Assembly: GCA_014384285.1 (NCBI GenBank)
Contig: JACNGE010000009.1
Location: forward strand, 31,033 to 95,032
DNA length: 64,000 nucleotides
From: Actinomycetota bacterium
GTDB lineage: Bacteria > Actinomycetota > Acidimicrobiia > Actinomarinales > Actinomarinaceae
Direction: 5' to 3'
Below, in pieces: positions 1-9,049 of the stretch. The notes beneath the pieces were generated by a model. The model was given only the letters and a program-made list of their open reading frames with translations, had not been told where the DNA came from and did no database searches. A program made the translations under genes and the position numbers. Each line of letters opens with the position of its first letter. Position 1 is the stretch's first letter.

Positions 1-40
1 CTTTAGCTTCGCCATGCGCGCCTACAATTATTACTTTCAC
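1..40 (-). CDS. Start of an unidentified gene, cut by the window edge
   Basis: On the minus strand a GTG codon (bases 38-40) opens a frame that runs off the left edge and encodes 13 residues starting V/MKVIIVGAHG. The beta-strand followed by a Gly-rich turn is what the first strand of an NAD(P)-binding Rossmann fold looks like, so a dehydrogenase or epimerase-like protein is possible. Too little is present to name it. It follows ychF on the same strand after 173 AT-rich bases. Confidence 0.35.
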   Translation of the reverse strand, partial: MKVIIVGAHGEAK

Positions 41-213
41 GTGTTTAATTATGTCACAAAAATAATTTTCATAAAGAACTACTTTAGAATTATTAGTTAC
101 AAAACCCTATAATTTCTGGGCATTATAATTTTTATATTTGTATTTTTGGAAAAATGTCCTGTTTATGCTGAAAAATGCTTTTAAGTCCTATTAAAGAAAT
201 TTCGTTTAGGTAT

Positions 214-1305
214 TTAAACATTAAAGAGGAAATGCATAACATCACCATCTTGGACAATGTATTCTTTCCCTTCAGATCTTAATTTTCCTGCTTCTTTTGC
301 GCCTTTCTCACCACCATTTTTAATAAACTCTACAAATGGAACTGTTTCTGCTCGAATAAAACCTTTCTCAAAATCACCGTGTATTTTACCAGCAGCTTTA
401 GGTGCGCTATCCCCGATATTTATAGTCCAAGCTCTTACTTCTTGAGGACCAGCTGTAAAATATGTTTGTAATCCTAATAGTTTGTATCCAGCAGTAATTA
501 ATCTATCCAGTCCAGATTCGTCTTGTCCTAATTCCAATAAGAACTCTTTTTTTTCATCATCATCCAATTCTGATATTTCAGCTTCAATATCTGCACAAAT
601 TGCAACAACTTCCGCTTTCTCTTGATTTGCTAAAGTTATAATTTCATCAAGGTGAGAATTATTATCTAATCCACCCTCGCCTACATTTGCAACATACAAT
701 ACTGGTTTTGCTGTCAATAATTGGAATCCTTTTAATAATTTGGCTTCATCCTCATTAAATTTAAGAGACCGAACACTTTGTCCATCCTCTAATATAGGAA
801 GAATCTTTTCTAATAGTTCACGTAATGGTAAACCATCTTTTTGACCCGATTTTGTATTTTTCATTGCTTTTTCGTATAACTTTTCAACTGAAGTTAAATC
901 GGCCAATACTAACTCTGTATTTATAATTTCTATATCATTAGCAGGAGAAACTTTTCCTGCAACATGTACAACATCATCATTTTCAAAAGCTCTGACAACA
1001 TGTACAATTGCGTCTGTCTCTTTAATATTGCTTAGAAATTGATTTCCTAAACCTTCACCCTTAGATGCACCTTCAACTAATCCTGCGATGTCTACAAACT
1101 CCATTGTTGTGGGTATAATTTTTTTAGGTTTTACTATCTTTGCTAGTTCGTCTAGCCTCGAATCATTGACTGCAACAATCCCAATATTCGGTTCTATTGT
1201 ACAAAATGGATAATTTTCTGATTCAATCCCAGCCTGAGTTAATGCATTAAATAAGGTGGATTTTCCAACATTAGGTAAGCCAACAATTCCACATTTAAAT
1301 CCCAT
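214..1305 (-). CDS. ychF: Ribosome-binding ATPase YchF (OLA1/Obg family)
   Basis: Cytosolic P-loop NTPase that associates with ribosomes; family members hydrolyse ATP rather than GTP. The 363 residues are normal length. The N-terminal G domain carries the Walker A motif GLPNVGKST (about residues 9-17) and the switch motif [17 protein letters not shown], followed by the helical insertion and the C-terminal TGS domain (about residues 280-363, beginning with the [13 protein letters not shown] region). It is transcribed divergently from the MFS gene at 1431, with 125 bases between them that must hold both promoters. Confidence 0.97.
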   Translation of the reverse strand: MGFKCGIVGLPNVGKSTLFNALTQAGIESENYPFCTIEPNIGIVAVNDSRLDELAKIVKPKKIIPTTMEFVDIAGLVEGASKGEGLGNQFLSNIKETDAIVHVVRAFENDDVVHVAGKVSPANDIEIINTELVLADLTSVEKLYEKAMKNTKSGQKDGLPLRELLEKILPILEDGQSVRSLKFNEDEAKLLKGFQLLTAKPVLYVANVGEGGLDNNSHLDEIITLANQEKAEVVAICADIEAEISELDDDEKKEFLLELGQDESGLDRLITAGYKLLGLQTYFTAGPQEVRAWTINIGDSAPKAAGKIHGDFEKGFIRAETVPFVEFIKNGGEKGAKEAGKLRSEGKEYIVQDGDVMHFLFNV

Positions 1306-1332
1306 AAATACCTGCTATTTTAAAATATTTTT

Positions 1333-1380
1333 GAATCATAGATTGAATATAGTCACATAAATATTTAATTATTATGATTC
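1333..1380. repeat. 8-bp inverted repeat in a divergent promoter region
   Basis: GAATCATA at 1333-1340 is repeated inverted as TATGATTC at 1373-1380, with 32 bases between. It sits between divergent ychF and the UMF1 transporter gene. The arms could be an operator, but in AT-rich DNA an 8-bp match can occur by chance, and no related copy was noticed elsewhere. Confidence 0.25.
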
Positions 1381-1430
1381 TTTCCGACAAGTTTTATTTT
1401 CTTATATTAAAGTTTTTTTAGAGGGGGAAT

Positions 1431-2738
1431 ATGACAGAAAAAAATAATAAAAAAACAATATTTGGATGGAGTTTGTACGATTGGGCTAAATCAGCATATG
1501 AAACAACTACTCTAGGTGCTATCCTTCCTGTCTATTTCGTAAGTGTCGTAGTGCCCGCAGAAGGATTTAGTTTTAGAGGCAATCTTTATACTGGAGCTGA
1601 AGTCTGGGGTTTTGCAATTGGGTCAGCTCTCTTTATATTTTTTCTAATAATGCCGACCGTAGGAGCTATCGGAGATCTCTCTGGTAATAGGATGAGACTA
1701 TTTAAAATTTTCGCTTATGGTGGTGCAGTATTTGCATCGACCTTTTATTTCGCAACTTCAGGTGACGTAATATTTACACTAGGTATCTACTTCCTTGCAC
1801 AATTTGGTGCTACTGGATCGAATGTCTTTTATGACAGTGTATTAAAGGACATCACCACTGATGATACAATTGATAAAGTTTCTGCACGTGGTTACGCGCT
1901 GGGTTATCTTGGTGGTGGATTGCAACTAGTTCTGTCTTTAGCTCTCATCCAACTGGGTCCAGATATGCTTGGAATTGAAGCTGCAATGGCATCTAGAATT
2001 GCAATTTCTTCAGCTGGTTTATGGTGGTTAATATTTTCGATTATGAGCTTTTCACGGATGAAAATAACTGAAAGCAAACCAATAGTAATAGAAGGAAGTG
2101 TTTTTTCTAATGCATACGCAAAGAACTTTCGTACTTTAAAGAAAATTAGACAATTTCCCTTTCTGATGTATTTTTTAATTGCATATCTTTTCTACTGGGA
2201 TGGCCTTCAGACAGTAATTAATATGTCTGCTGCATTTTTTACAGAAGTACTTCTTTTGGACCAAACACAAATAATTATTGTATTTATAGTGGTGCAGTTT
2301 GTTGCATATTTTGGTGCAAAATTAGCAGGTGTTATGGCTCAAAAAATTGGACAAAAAAATACACTGTATTACACAATGTTTTTAATATTTTTAGTCGGAA
2401 ATGCAGCTGCATTTATTCCTGAAAAACAATTTCTACCAGTTATCGGTTTAGGTGTTTTTACAGCGATGGGCATGGGCGGATTGCAATCAGTTAGTAGGAG
2501 TGTTTATGCATCCATGTTACCAAAAGGTGCAGAAGGTGAGTTTATGGGTTTCTTTTCTGTTTTATCAAGATTTTCAGCTATTTGGGGTCCATTAATTTAT
2601 AGTTACGTAAGTGTGTCTACTGGAAATCCAAGGTTATCCCTACCAGTCATTACATCTTTTTTTGTAATTGGTTTTTTAATTTTAAGAAAAGTTGATATGG
2701 ATAAAACAATATCTGAAGAGGAATGGGCTGCTATTTAA
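1431..2738 (+). CDS. MFS transporter, UMF1/Atg22-like family
   Basis: 435-residue inner-membrane protein with about 12 hydrophobic helices. The N-terminus, with the motif SLYDWAKSAYETT just before the first helix, is characteristic of the UMF1 (Atg22-like) branch of the major facilitator superfamily. Eukaryotic Atg22 exports amino acids from the vacuole; the bacterial substrates are mostly unknown. A strong ribosome site (AGAGGGGG) lies just before the ATG. Its end overlaps convergent folD by 8 bases. A second, clearly different UMF1 protein is encoded at 4829-6043. Confidence 0.85.
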   Translation: MTEKNNKKTIFGWSLYDWAKSAYETTTLGAILPVYFVSVVVPAEGFSFRGNLYTGAEVWGFAIGSALFIFFLIMPTVGAIGDLSGNRMRLFKIFAYGGAVFASTFYFATSGDVIFTLGIYFLAQFGATGSNVFYDSVLKDITTDDTIDKVSARGYALGYLGGGLQLVLSLALIQLGPDMLGIEAAMASRIAISSAGLWWLIFSIMSFSRMKITESKPIVIEGSVFSNAYAKNFRTLKKIRQFPFLMYFLIAYLFYWDGLQTVINMSAAFFTEVLLLDQTQIIIVFIVVQFVAYFGAKLAGVMAQKIGQKNTLYYTMFLIFLVGNAAAFIPEKQFLPVIGLGVFTAMGMGGLQSVSRSVYASMLPKGAEGEFMGFFSVLSRFSAIWGPLIYSYVSVSTGNPRLSLPVITSFFVIGFLILRKVDMDKTISEEEWAAI

Positions 2739-3567
2739 TTAATTCAGCCAGATTGGAATACAAAGCCGAAACAGTTATTGGTCCAATTCCTCCAGGAAAT
2801 GGTGATCTACTAGATAAATAATTTTCTAATCCATTGGGATCTATATCACCAGTATTTTTTCCATCCTTATTCGAAATCCCTATATCGATAACAACACTTC
2901 CTTCTTTAAACGAGTCTTTAGAAAATAATTTACCCTTGCCAACTGCAGAAATAAAAATATCCGATTGCTTGATAAAAGAGTCAATATTTGAAGTTTTGCT
3001 ATGTACAACAGTAACGTTTCCATTGTATTTCTTATTACTTAAAATTTTTGAGAGTGGAGAGGTGACTAGTCTAGATCTTCCAGCTATCACAATGTTCTTA
3101 TCTTCTGTCGGTATGTTGTAATATTTAAGAAGTTCAAGAACTGCGAGTGACGTAGCTGGCAATATTTTAAAGTTTTTAGTATATAAATGACCAAGGTTGT
3201 AAGTTGTTAAACCGTCAACATCTAAAGAAGGTGGTATTAGATTAACAATCTCTTCAAAGTCGAGATGTTTGGGCAAAGGTAACTGAACAATAATCCCTTG
3301 TGAAGTTTTTGTAGATTCCTCAATAGCTTCTAAAACATTTTTAGATGAAGAATCTTGTGGTAATTTAACCCAATTGAATTTTACTCCTAGTTCTTTAGCT
3401 TTATCTTCTTTTCTTGAAACGTATAAAAGAGATGCAGGGTTGTCTCCAACTGTAATGGCTGTGAGAGTTGGTGGATTACCATTTTTTATTAAATACTCAT
3501 CTATATGATTTTTACTTTTCTCATCAAGCAAGTTTGCTACAGGTTTTCCAAAGAGTATTTGTTCCAT
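2731..3567 (-). CDS. folD: Bifunctional methylenetetrahydrofolate dehydrogenase/cyclohydrolase FolD
   Basis: Interconverts 5,10-methylene-THF, methenyl-THF and 10-formyl-THF, supplying one-carbon units alongside GlyA (59132-60394). 278 residues, normal length. Visible family features are YVSRKEDKA with the catalytic Lys, QLPLPKHL, the DVDG motif with the catalytic Asp, GRS before the NADP site, and the C-terminal PGGIGPITV. Several usually conserved positions differ: the PCTP motif reads PATS, the Lys before DVDG is Leu, and the glycine in GRSxxVG is Thr. The protein is diverged but has its core catalytic residues. Confidence 0.92.
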   Translation of the reverse strand: MEQILFGKPVANLLDEKSKNHIDEYLIKNGNPPTLTAITVGDNPASLLYVSRKEDKAKELGVKFNWVKLPQDSSSKNVLEAIEESTKTSQGIIVQLPLPKHLDFEEIVNLIPPSLDVDGLTTYNLGHLYTKNFKILPATSLAVLELLKYYNIPTEDKNIVIAGRSRLVTSPLSKILSNKKYNGNVTVVHSKTSNIDSFIKQSDIFISAVGKGKLFSKDSFKEGSVVIDIGISNKDGKNTGDIDPNGLENYLSSRSPFPGGIGPITVSALYSNLAELIK

Positions 3568-3641
3568 AAATGTATAGTTTAATAAAACCTAAGCATAGTT
3601 TTTAATTAATTATGGTTAAAATACTCCATGAAAGAAACATT

Positions 3642-4832
3642 ATGAAAATTTCTGATTTAAACAACTCAATAACACCATCTGGAACAATGGCTATCTCTAA
3701 TAAAGCGAGATTACTAAAACAGCAAGGTAAGCCTGTAATAGGATTTGGAGCAGGTGAACCCGACTTTCCAACACCAAGCTATGTGATAAAGGATGTTCAA
3801 ACTGCAGCTGAAGATCCTATCAATCATAAATACTCACCTGTAGCCGGTTTAGACATCCTCAAAGATGAGATTGTGAGAACAAGTAAGTTGTATTCGGGTT
3901 TCAATGTTCAGAATGAAAATGTTTTAGTAAGTAATGGTGGAAAGCATGCAATTCTAACTACATTTATGTCAATATTAAATCCGGGCGATGAAGTATTGAT
4001 TCCATCTCCTTATTGGACTACTTATCCTGAAGCAGTAAAAATCTCAGGGGGTAATCCGGTGATTGTAGATACTTCCTTTGAGGATGAATTCAAAATAAAC
4101 ACTGAACAACTTGATGGTCTGAAAACTGATAAAACAAAAATTTTAGTTTGGGTTTCTCCATCTAATCCTACTGGTGTTGTTTACTCAAAAGATGAAGCAG
4201 AGGCAATTTATGAATGGGCATTTCAAAATGATGTTTGGATATTATCCGATGAACTATATGAACATCTAGTATATGACGGAAATACCTCTCCTTCACCTGC
4301 TCAGTATGACGCACAATTACGCAATACTATTGTTATAAACGGAGTTGCGAAAGCTTACTCAATGACAGGGTGGAGAGTGGGTTGGATAATTGCTAATACA
4401 GAAGTAATTAATATGGCAAAAAAGATACAATCTCATGCAACATCGAATGTATCCAATTTGTCTCAAATAGCGGCTTATTCAGCTCTAAAAAATGGTCTTA
4501 CTGAAACTGAGATTATGAAAGAAAGTTTCAACAGAAGAAGATTGTTTGCATTTCAAGAATTTTCTAATATTCCAAATGTAAAAACTATTAAGCCAAATGG
4601 TGCTTTCTATCTCTTTCCAGATATAAGCTATTACTGTGATGGAAAAATCATTAACAATGTAAATAATTCAATAGATTTTTGTAATTGGCTATTAGATGAA
4701 TATTACATTGCATTTGTTCCTGGTGAAGTTTTTGGCAAAAATGGTTTCTTACGGTGTTCCTACGCCCTAAGTGATGGCAATCTTCAAGAAGGTTTAGGAC
4801 GACTCACTAAGGCCATTAAAGACCTGCAATGA
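3642..4832 (+). CDS. Class I/II PLP-dependent aminotransferase (aspartate aminotransferase-like)
   Basis: Fold-type I aminotransferase of about 396 residues, resembling the Ib aspartate/aromatic group. Visible motifs are GAGEPDFPTP near the N-terminus, VSNGGKHA, SPSNPTG with the PLP-contacting Asn, LSDELYE with the conserved Asp and Tyr, and NGVAKAYSMTGWRVGW containing the PLP-binding Lys. An in-frame ATG at 3612 would add 10 residues but has no ribosome site; the ATG at 3642 is preceded by GAAAG and begins the family-typical N-terminus. It overlaps the next MFS gene by four bases (ATGA), so the two are probably co-translated. Exact substrate is unresolved. Confidence 0.88.
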   Translation: MKISDLNNSITPSGTMAISNKARLLKQQGKPVIGFGAGEPDFPTPSYVIKDVQTAAEDPINHKYSPVAGLDILKDEIVRTSKLYSGFNVQNENVLVSNGGKHAILTTFMSILNPGDEVLIPSPYWTTYPEAVKISGGNPVIVDTSFEDEFKINTEQLDGLKTDKTKILVWVSPSNPTGVVYSKDEAEAIYEWAFQNDVWILSDELYEHLVYDGNTSPSPAQYDAQLRNTIVINGVAKAYSMTGWRVGWIIANTEVINMAKKIQSHATSNVSNLSQIAAYSALKNGLTETEIMKESFNRRRLFAFQEFSNIPNVKTIKPNGAFYLFPDISYYCDGKIINNVNNSIDFCNWLLDEYYIAFVPGEVFGKNGFLRCSYALSDGNLQEGLGRLTKAIKDLQ

Positions 4833-6043
4833 ACAAGGTGAAAAAGCGGAGTTTATATTCTTGGCTCTTCTTTGATTTAGCAAATACAGTATATGCTTTC
4901 GTAATTCCAGGTTTATATTTTTCTGTTTGGTTAGTTAGCGAACAAGGGTGGACAGATCAAGCCCTAGGGTTTGCTACTTCTGGAGCAATGGTTGTTGTTG
5001 CAATCTTAGGCCCTTGGGTTGGAGCAAGGTCGGACGGATCTCAAGGAAAAAAACCACTTCTCTTAGTAACCACATTAATTTGCATAACCGCTACATTTTT
5101 ACTTGGTACATTCAATGTAAGTGTTTCTGTATTACTATTTGTAATTTCTTTAATAGGCTTTAATTTGGGTTCAGTTGTTTACGATGCGTTATTAGTTTCT
5201 GTAAGTTCACCAGAAAATAGAGGGAAAATATCAGGCCTTGGAGTTTCTTTCGGTTACATAGGTTCCTTACTTGGTTTTGCTGTTGCCACTATATTGCAAA
5301 ATTTTGGATACAGCTATATTGAGATATTCAGATCTGTAGCAATCATGTTTTTAATATTTTCTCTTCCTGCGTTTATTTTCATTGAAGAGAAAAAAGTTGG
5401 AGAAAAAAAATCAACAATTAAAATAACAGAATCTATATCACTTGTTATTCAATCTTGGAAACACTCAAGGAAATATCCTGGACTAACAAGATTCCTAATT
5501 GGAAGATTCTTTTATGCAGATGCAATAAATACTCTAATTAGTGGTCTGTTAGCGGTCTACCTAGTAGAGGAAGTTGGATTGACCCCCACGGATAGCCAAA
5601 ATTTGCTTGGACTAGCAATTATTATTTCTATAATAGGTGGTTATGTATTTGGTAAGGCAGCTGATAGGTATGGACCTCGCAAATTAACATTAGTAAGTTT
5701 AATATGTTGGATGTTATCTTTGTCAATCGCAATAATTGCAACAGAATTTAATCAATTATGGCTTATCTATGTCACAGGAGTGCTTGGTGGATTTAACATA
5801 GGCGGAATTTTTGCAGTTGATAGAGTCTTTATGACAAGATTAAGTCCTGAACAACACCTAGGAGAATTTTATGGCCTTTACTCAACGGTAGGAAGATTTG
5901 CTACAATACTTGGACCATTATTGTGGGGACTAGTCGTAAATACCCTCGGGTATGGTAGAAATGCAGCAATGGGGGTTCTAATAGTTCTGCTAGCAATATC
6001 TTTTTATATAATTAAAGGTGTATCAGATAAGCAGACTGTTTAG
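4829..6043 (+). CDS. MFS transporter, UMF1/Atg22-like family (second copy)
   Basis: 404-residue membrane protein with about 12 helices and the UMF1-like start SLYSWLFFDLANTVYAF. It is related to the protein at 1431-2738 but lacks the long first loop. Translation is coupled to the upstream aminotransferase through an ATGA overlap, suggesting transport of an amino acid or keto acid linked to that enzyme; this link is inferred from context only. Its last four bases overlap the convergent small gene at 6040. Confidence 0.85.
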   Translation: MNKVKKRSLYSWLFFDLANTVYAFVIPGLYFSVWLVSEQGWTDQALGFATSGAMVVVAILGPWVGARSDGSQGKKPLLLVTTLICITATFLLGTFNVSVSVLLFVISLIGFNLGSVVYDALLVSVSSPENRGKISGLGVSFGYIGSLLGFAVATILQNFGYSYIEIFRSVAIMFLIFSLPAFIFIEEKKVGEKKSTIKITESISLVIQSWKHSRKYPGLTRFLIGRFFYADAINTLISGLLAVYLVEEVGLTPTDSQNLLGLAIIISIIGGYVFGKAADRYGPRKLTLVSLICWMLSLSIAIIATEFNQLWLIYVTGVLGGFNIGGIFAVDRVFMTRLSPEQHLGEFYGLYSTVGRFATILGPLLWGLVVNTLGYGRNAAMGVLIVLLAISFYIIKGVSDKQTV

Positions 6044-6381
6044 AAAAAAAAGTATCTTTTTCTCTTTTTTGAAGCTTCTAGTTCTTCTCTAGTATTTTTT
6101 AATTTTTCTCTTAAAAATTCTGCTTCAGCTTCTGATTTGGCGGCTCGTTCACGTGCTTCAGCCATTAGTTGATTTGCTTCATGAAGATTGCCCAGCTGAT
6201 TCAAAACAGTCTGCCATGCTTCAAGAGGTACAATCAGATTGTTATCTTCATTTTGACTTTGAGTACTTTCTAAGTTTTCAACCCCAGTATTTTCTTCTGA
6301 TTCGTGATCTTCGTCTGAGTTTTTATTCTTATCAGAAAAAAAACCATACTTTTTAGACATTCGATCTTCATAGGAAGACAT
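6040..6381 (-). CDS. Small acidic/coiled-coil protein, unknown function
   Basis: 113 residues, not recognised. The N-terminal half is polar and rich in Asp, Glu, Asn and Ser, so probably disordered. Residues of about 50-105 form a charged helix rich in Ala, Glu, Lys and Arg with heptad-like Leu spacing, typical of a coiled coil, and the protein ends in a KKRKR basic patch followed by YFFF. It is cytosolic (no signal or membrane segment). Start and upstream stop overlap by one base (TAATG) with the epimerase-like gene, so it is co-transcribed with it. Confidence 0.65.
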   Translation of the reverse strand: MSSYEDRMSKKYGFFSDKNKNSDEDHESEENTGVENLESTQSQNEDNNLIVPLEAWQTVLNQLGNLHEANQLMAEARERAAKSEAEAEFLREKLKNTREELEASKKRKRYFFF

Positions 6382-7316
6382 TATACAAATTCTTCCTTTA
6401 ATGTTTCAAGTGTTGGGTAATCAAACGTGAATCCAGCCGCAAGCAGTTTCTCAGGAATGGCTCTGATACTATTAAGTCCAAGACTTTCTCCTAACTCCCA
6501 CCCAACTGCAAGTTTCATCAATACTTCAGGCACAGGAGGGAAAAAATATGATTTATTCATTACCTTAGCTATAACTCTTGCAAAATCTTTTTGCATTAAA
6601 GGTTCTGGTGACGTAATATTTACGGGACCTTCTAAATTACTATTTTCTAAACAAAAATTATATGCCCTCGCAACATCATTTACAGAGATCCAGGAAAAAT
6701 ATTGATTTCCTTTTCCAATTGGACTTGCAATATTTAATTTTGTAATCAAGGTAAAGATATCAGTTGCAACATTCCCTTTACCAAGCATTATGCCTGCTCT
6801 AGCGCATACAACACGTACTCCCATATTTTTCAATTCATACAGAGGCTCTTCCCAACACTCTTCAGCAACTAATTGTAAAAACTGCCCTTTATTAAATGTT
6901 GTGTCTTCTGTTACAACCTTGTCACCTTGATCTCCATAAATATCATTACCAGATGCAGTAATAAATATTTTTGGATGATTTTCTAATGACTTGTATGTTG
7001 AAACGAATAAATCAGCAGCCCATTTTCTTGACCAATATATTCTTGATTTTCTTTCTTTACTCCATCGCCCACCAGAGAAAGGTAAGAATCCAAGTAAATC
7101 TTTTGGTGCGATACTTTCACCTGCGAGATGTATTATTGCATCAAGTTCTTGAAATTTTTCTGTATCAATTTCTTGTTTTGAAGGACTCCAATATATTTCC
7201 TTATCATTTTTGACTGATCTTCTTACAAATTTGTATACGATATGATTATTTGCTTCTAGTTCCTTGACAACCTTTTTGCCTACATACCCACTAGCTCCGG
7301 TTACCCCAACCTTCAT
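6381..7316 (-). CDS. TIGR01777-type NAD(P)-dependent epimerase (YfcH/SulA-like)
   Basis: 311-residue extended short-chain dehydrogenase. The N-terminus has the Rossmann motif GASGYVGKKV, followed by IIHLAGESIA, the GRWSKERKSRI segment and the late FSWISVNDVARAY region, all typical of TIGR01777 proteins. The usual ASAVGYYG motif reads ASGNDIYG, keeping the catalytic Tyr region in altered form. The substrate of this family is not established. It overlaps its neighbours on both sides (ATGA with the gene at 7313, TAATG with the gene at 6040). Confidence 0.85.
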   Translation of the reverse strand: MKVGVTGASGYVGKKVVKELEANNHIVYKFVRRSVKNDKEIYWSPSKQEIDTEKFQELDAIIHLAGESIAPKDLLGFLPFSGGRWSKERKSRIYWSRKWAADLFVSTYKSLENHPKIFITASGNDIYGDQGDKVVTEDTTFNKGQFLQLVAEECWEEPLYELKNMGVRVVCARAGIMLGKGNVATDIFTLITKLNIASPIGKGNQYFSWISVNDVARAYNFCLENSNLEGPVNITSPEPLMQKDFARVIAKVMNKSYFFPPVPEVLMKLAVGWELGESLGLNSIRAIPEKLLAAGFTFDYPTLETLKEEFV

Positions 7317-7612
7317 TCTTCTTCTCCATAAAATAGAAAGAAGTCTTCAATTTGCTTTGAAAAATCTTCAATACCAGTTCCTAAGTTTTTATCAAAGTTC
7401 ACTGTAACAACATTCGATTGAATAAAAATACTTTCTATATCTTGGGAATATTTAAACAACCTTAATGCTAATTGTGCGCTTACCTCATTATGCAAAGAGG
7501 CATCAGCAATATTGTGATAAGTAACTCCATCTTGTCCTGATAGTGATCTGTTTAAGTCAAAGATTATATTTTTATGGAAGGAGGTAGCTTTTAATTCAAT
7601 TTTTTGTCCCAT
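7313..7612 (-). CDS. Nfu N-terminal-domain-like protein
   Basis: 99 residues. The pattern matches the Scaffold-protein Nfu/NifU N-terminal domain: a strand (IIFDLNRSL), then a segment resembling the SPLAxxLFxIxGVxSVFxGxxFITV core (here SAQLALRLF followed by IESIFIQSNVVTVNF) and a C-terminal helix. There are no Cys residues, so it does not itself bind Fe-S. The Fe-S-binding Nfu C-terminal domain is encoded separately at 24745-25026. Assignment is from pattern recognition only. It sits between pyk and the epimerase with 1- and 4-base overlaps. Confidence 0.55.
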   Translation of the reverse strand: MGQKIELKATSFHKNIIFDLNRSLSGQDGVTYHNIADASLHNEVSAQLALRLFKYSQDIESIFIQSNVVTVNFDKNLGTGIEDFSKQIEDFFLFYGEEE

Positions 7613-9006
7613 TATTCTCCTATTTTCATAACTCTTAATAAATTAGTTGCTGCCTCTTGATTAGGAGGTGTACCTGCAACAATAACAACTTTATCATTTT
7701 TTTTGAAGTTTTTATTGGTTTGCAACCAAGAATCTGCAATTTGAAACATTTCTTCGGTTGAGTCGAATCTTTCTATTTTTGTCTGCTCAACACCCCACAA
7801 GATATTCATTTGTCTTAAAGTGAGATCTTTTGCACTAAATGTGATAATTGGAGCACTGGGTCTATAGTTTGAAATTAATAGAGGTGTCCTTCCAGTCTCT
7901 GTGTATGCGACTATTGCTTTAGCTTCAATGTCATTTGCAACTTGTACAGCAGCTTTTGCTAGTGAGGTAGCAAAAGTGTCTACTGCTGATAGAGTTTTAA
8001 ATCTCATTGATGAGTAATGATTGTTAGAATCAGCTTCCTCACAGATTGATGACATAACTTTAACGACTACATTTGGATGTTCGCCAATAGAGGTTTCTGC
8101 TGAAAGCATAACCGCATCGGTACCATCAAGGATTGCATTTGTAATATCTGTGACCTCTGCTCTTGTTGGTCGGAATGAACTTTTCATAGATTGCAACATT
8201 TCAGTAGCTGTGATGGAAATTTTTCCTTTGTAATTTGCAGTATCAAGAATCTTTTTTTGGGCAAAAGGTACCTGCTCAAGTGGGAGTTGAACGCCTAAAT
8301 CCCCTCTAGCAACCATAACTCCGTCAGCTTCATCTATAATTGAATCTAAATTATTCATAGCTTCTTTTAGCTCAATCTTGGCTATGATTTTGATTTCTGT
8401 GTTAACAAGTTTTCTTACTTCTCTTATGTCAGATGCTTTCCTGACAAATGAAACAGCCACGATATCAACACCAATTTCTTCACCAAAAATTAGATCTTCT
8501 TTATCTTTTAAGGTTATTGCTGATACTGAAAGTTGTGAATCAGGAAAAGCTACTCCTTGGTTGTCTCTAAGTTCCCCTCCAACCTCGACTAAAGCTTTCA
8601 TATTGCTTACATCTGATTCAGTTACTCTAAGAATGATTTGACCATCGTCGATAAATATTCTTTCTCCTGTTTTTATATCTTTCAATAAATTTTCATAATT
8701 TATGCACATTCCAGTAGCATTTGAATTTGAATCAGAGTTTGTGATATCTATTGTTTGGCCAGCATCGTAAAAAGTTCCCGAATCTGCCTTACCTGTTCTA
8801 ATTTTAGGACCCTGGATATCTTGCATAATCGCAATTGGTTTAGAATATTCTCTTGCCCAAGAAACTACTTGTTTATGATCTTCGTATGAGCCATGTGAAA
8901 AATTAAGCCTAAGTACATTTACACCGGATTCAATTAACTCATGAATTTTTTCTTTTGTATGAACACTTGGTCCAACTGTTGCAATTATTTTTGTTTTTCT
9001 ATTCAT
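7612..9006 (-). CDS. pyk: Pyruvate kinase
   Basis: Converts phosphoenolpyruvate and ADP to pyruvate and ATP. About 464 residues, normal length. Visible features are the N-terminal TKIIATVGPS, LNFSHGSYEDH, IMQDIQGPKIRTG, the MVARGDLGV signature, the ATEMLQSM region with ITNAILDGTDAVMLSAETS, and a C-terminal regulatory domain. The frame stays open for a further 54 codons upstream, but that part is hydrophobic, unlike any pyruvate kinase, and would overlap the divergent cofC gene; the ATG at 9004-9006, giving MNRKTKII, is the sensible start. Confidence 0.96.
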   Translation of the reverse strand: MNRKTKIIATVGPSVHTKEKIHELIESGVNVLRLNFSHGSYEDHKQVVSWAREYSKPIAIMQDIQGPKIRTGKADSGTFYDAGQTIDITNSDSNSNATGMCINYENLLKDIKTGERIFIDDGQIILRVTESDVSNMKALVEVGGELRDNQGVAFPDSQLSVSAITLKDKEDLIFGEEIGVDIVAVSFVRKASDIREVRKLVNTEIKIIAKIELKEAMNNLDSIIDEADGVMVARGDLGVQLPLEQVPFAQKKILDTANYKGKISITATEMLQSMKSSFRPTRAEVTDITNAILDGTDAVMLSAETSIGEHPNVVVKVMSSICEEADSNNHYSSMRFKTLSAVDTFATSLAKAAVQVANDIEAKAIVAYTETGRTPLLISNYRPSAPIITFSAKDLTLRQMNILWGVEQTKIERFDSTEEMFQIADSWLQTNKNFKKNDKVVIVAGTPPNQEAATNLLRVMKIGE

Positions 9007-9049
9007 TTCATTTACTAACCTAATAGCATGGTAAAGCAAAAAAAAGATT

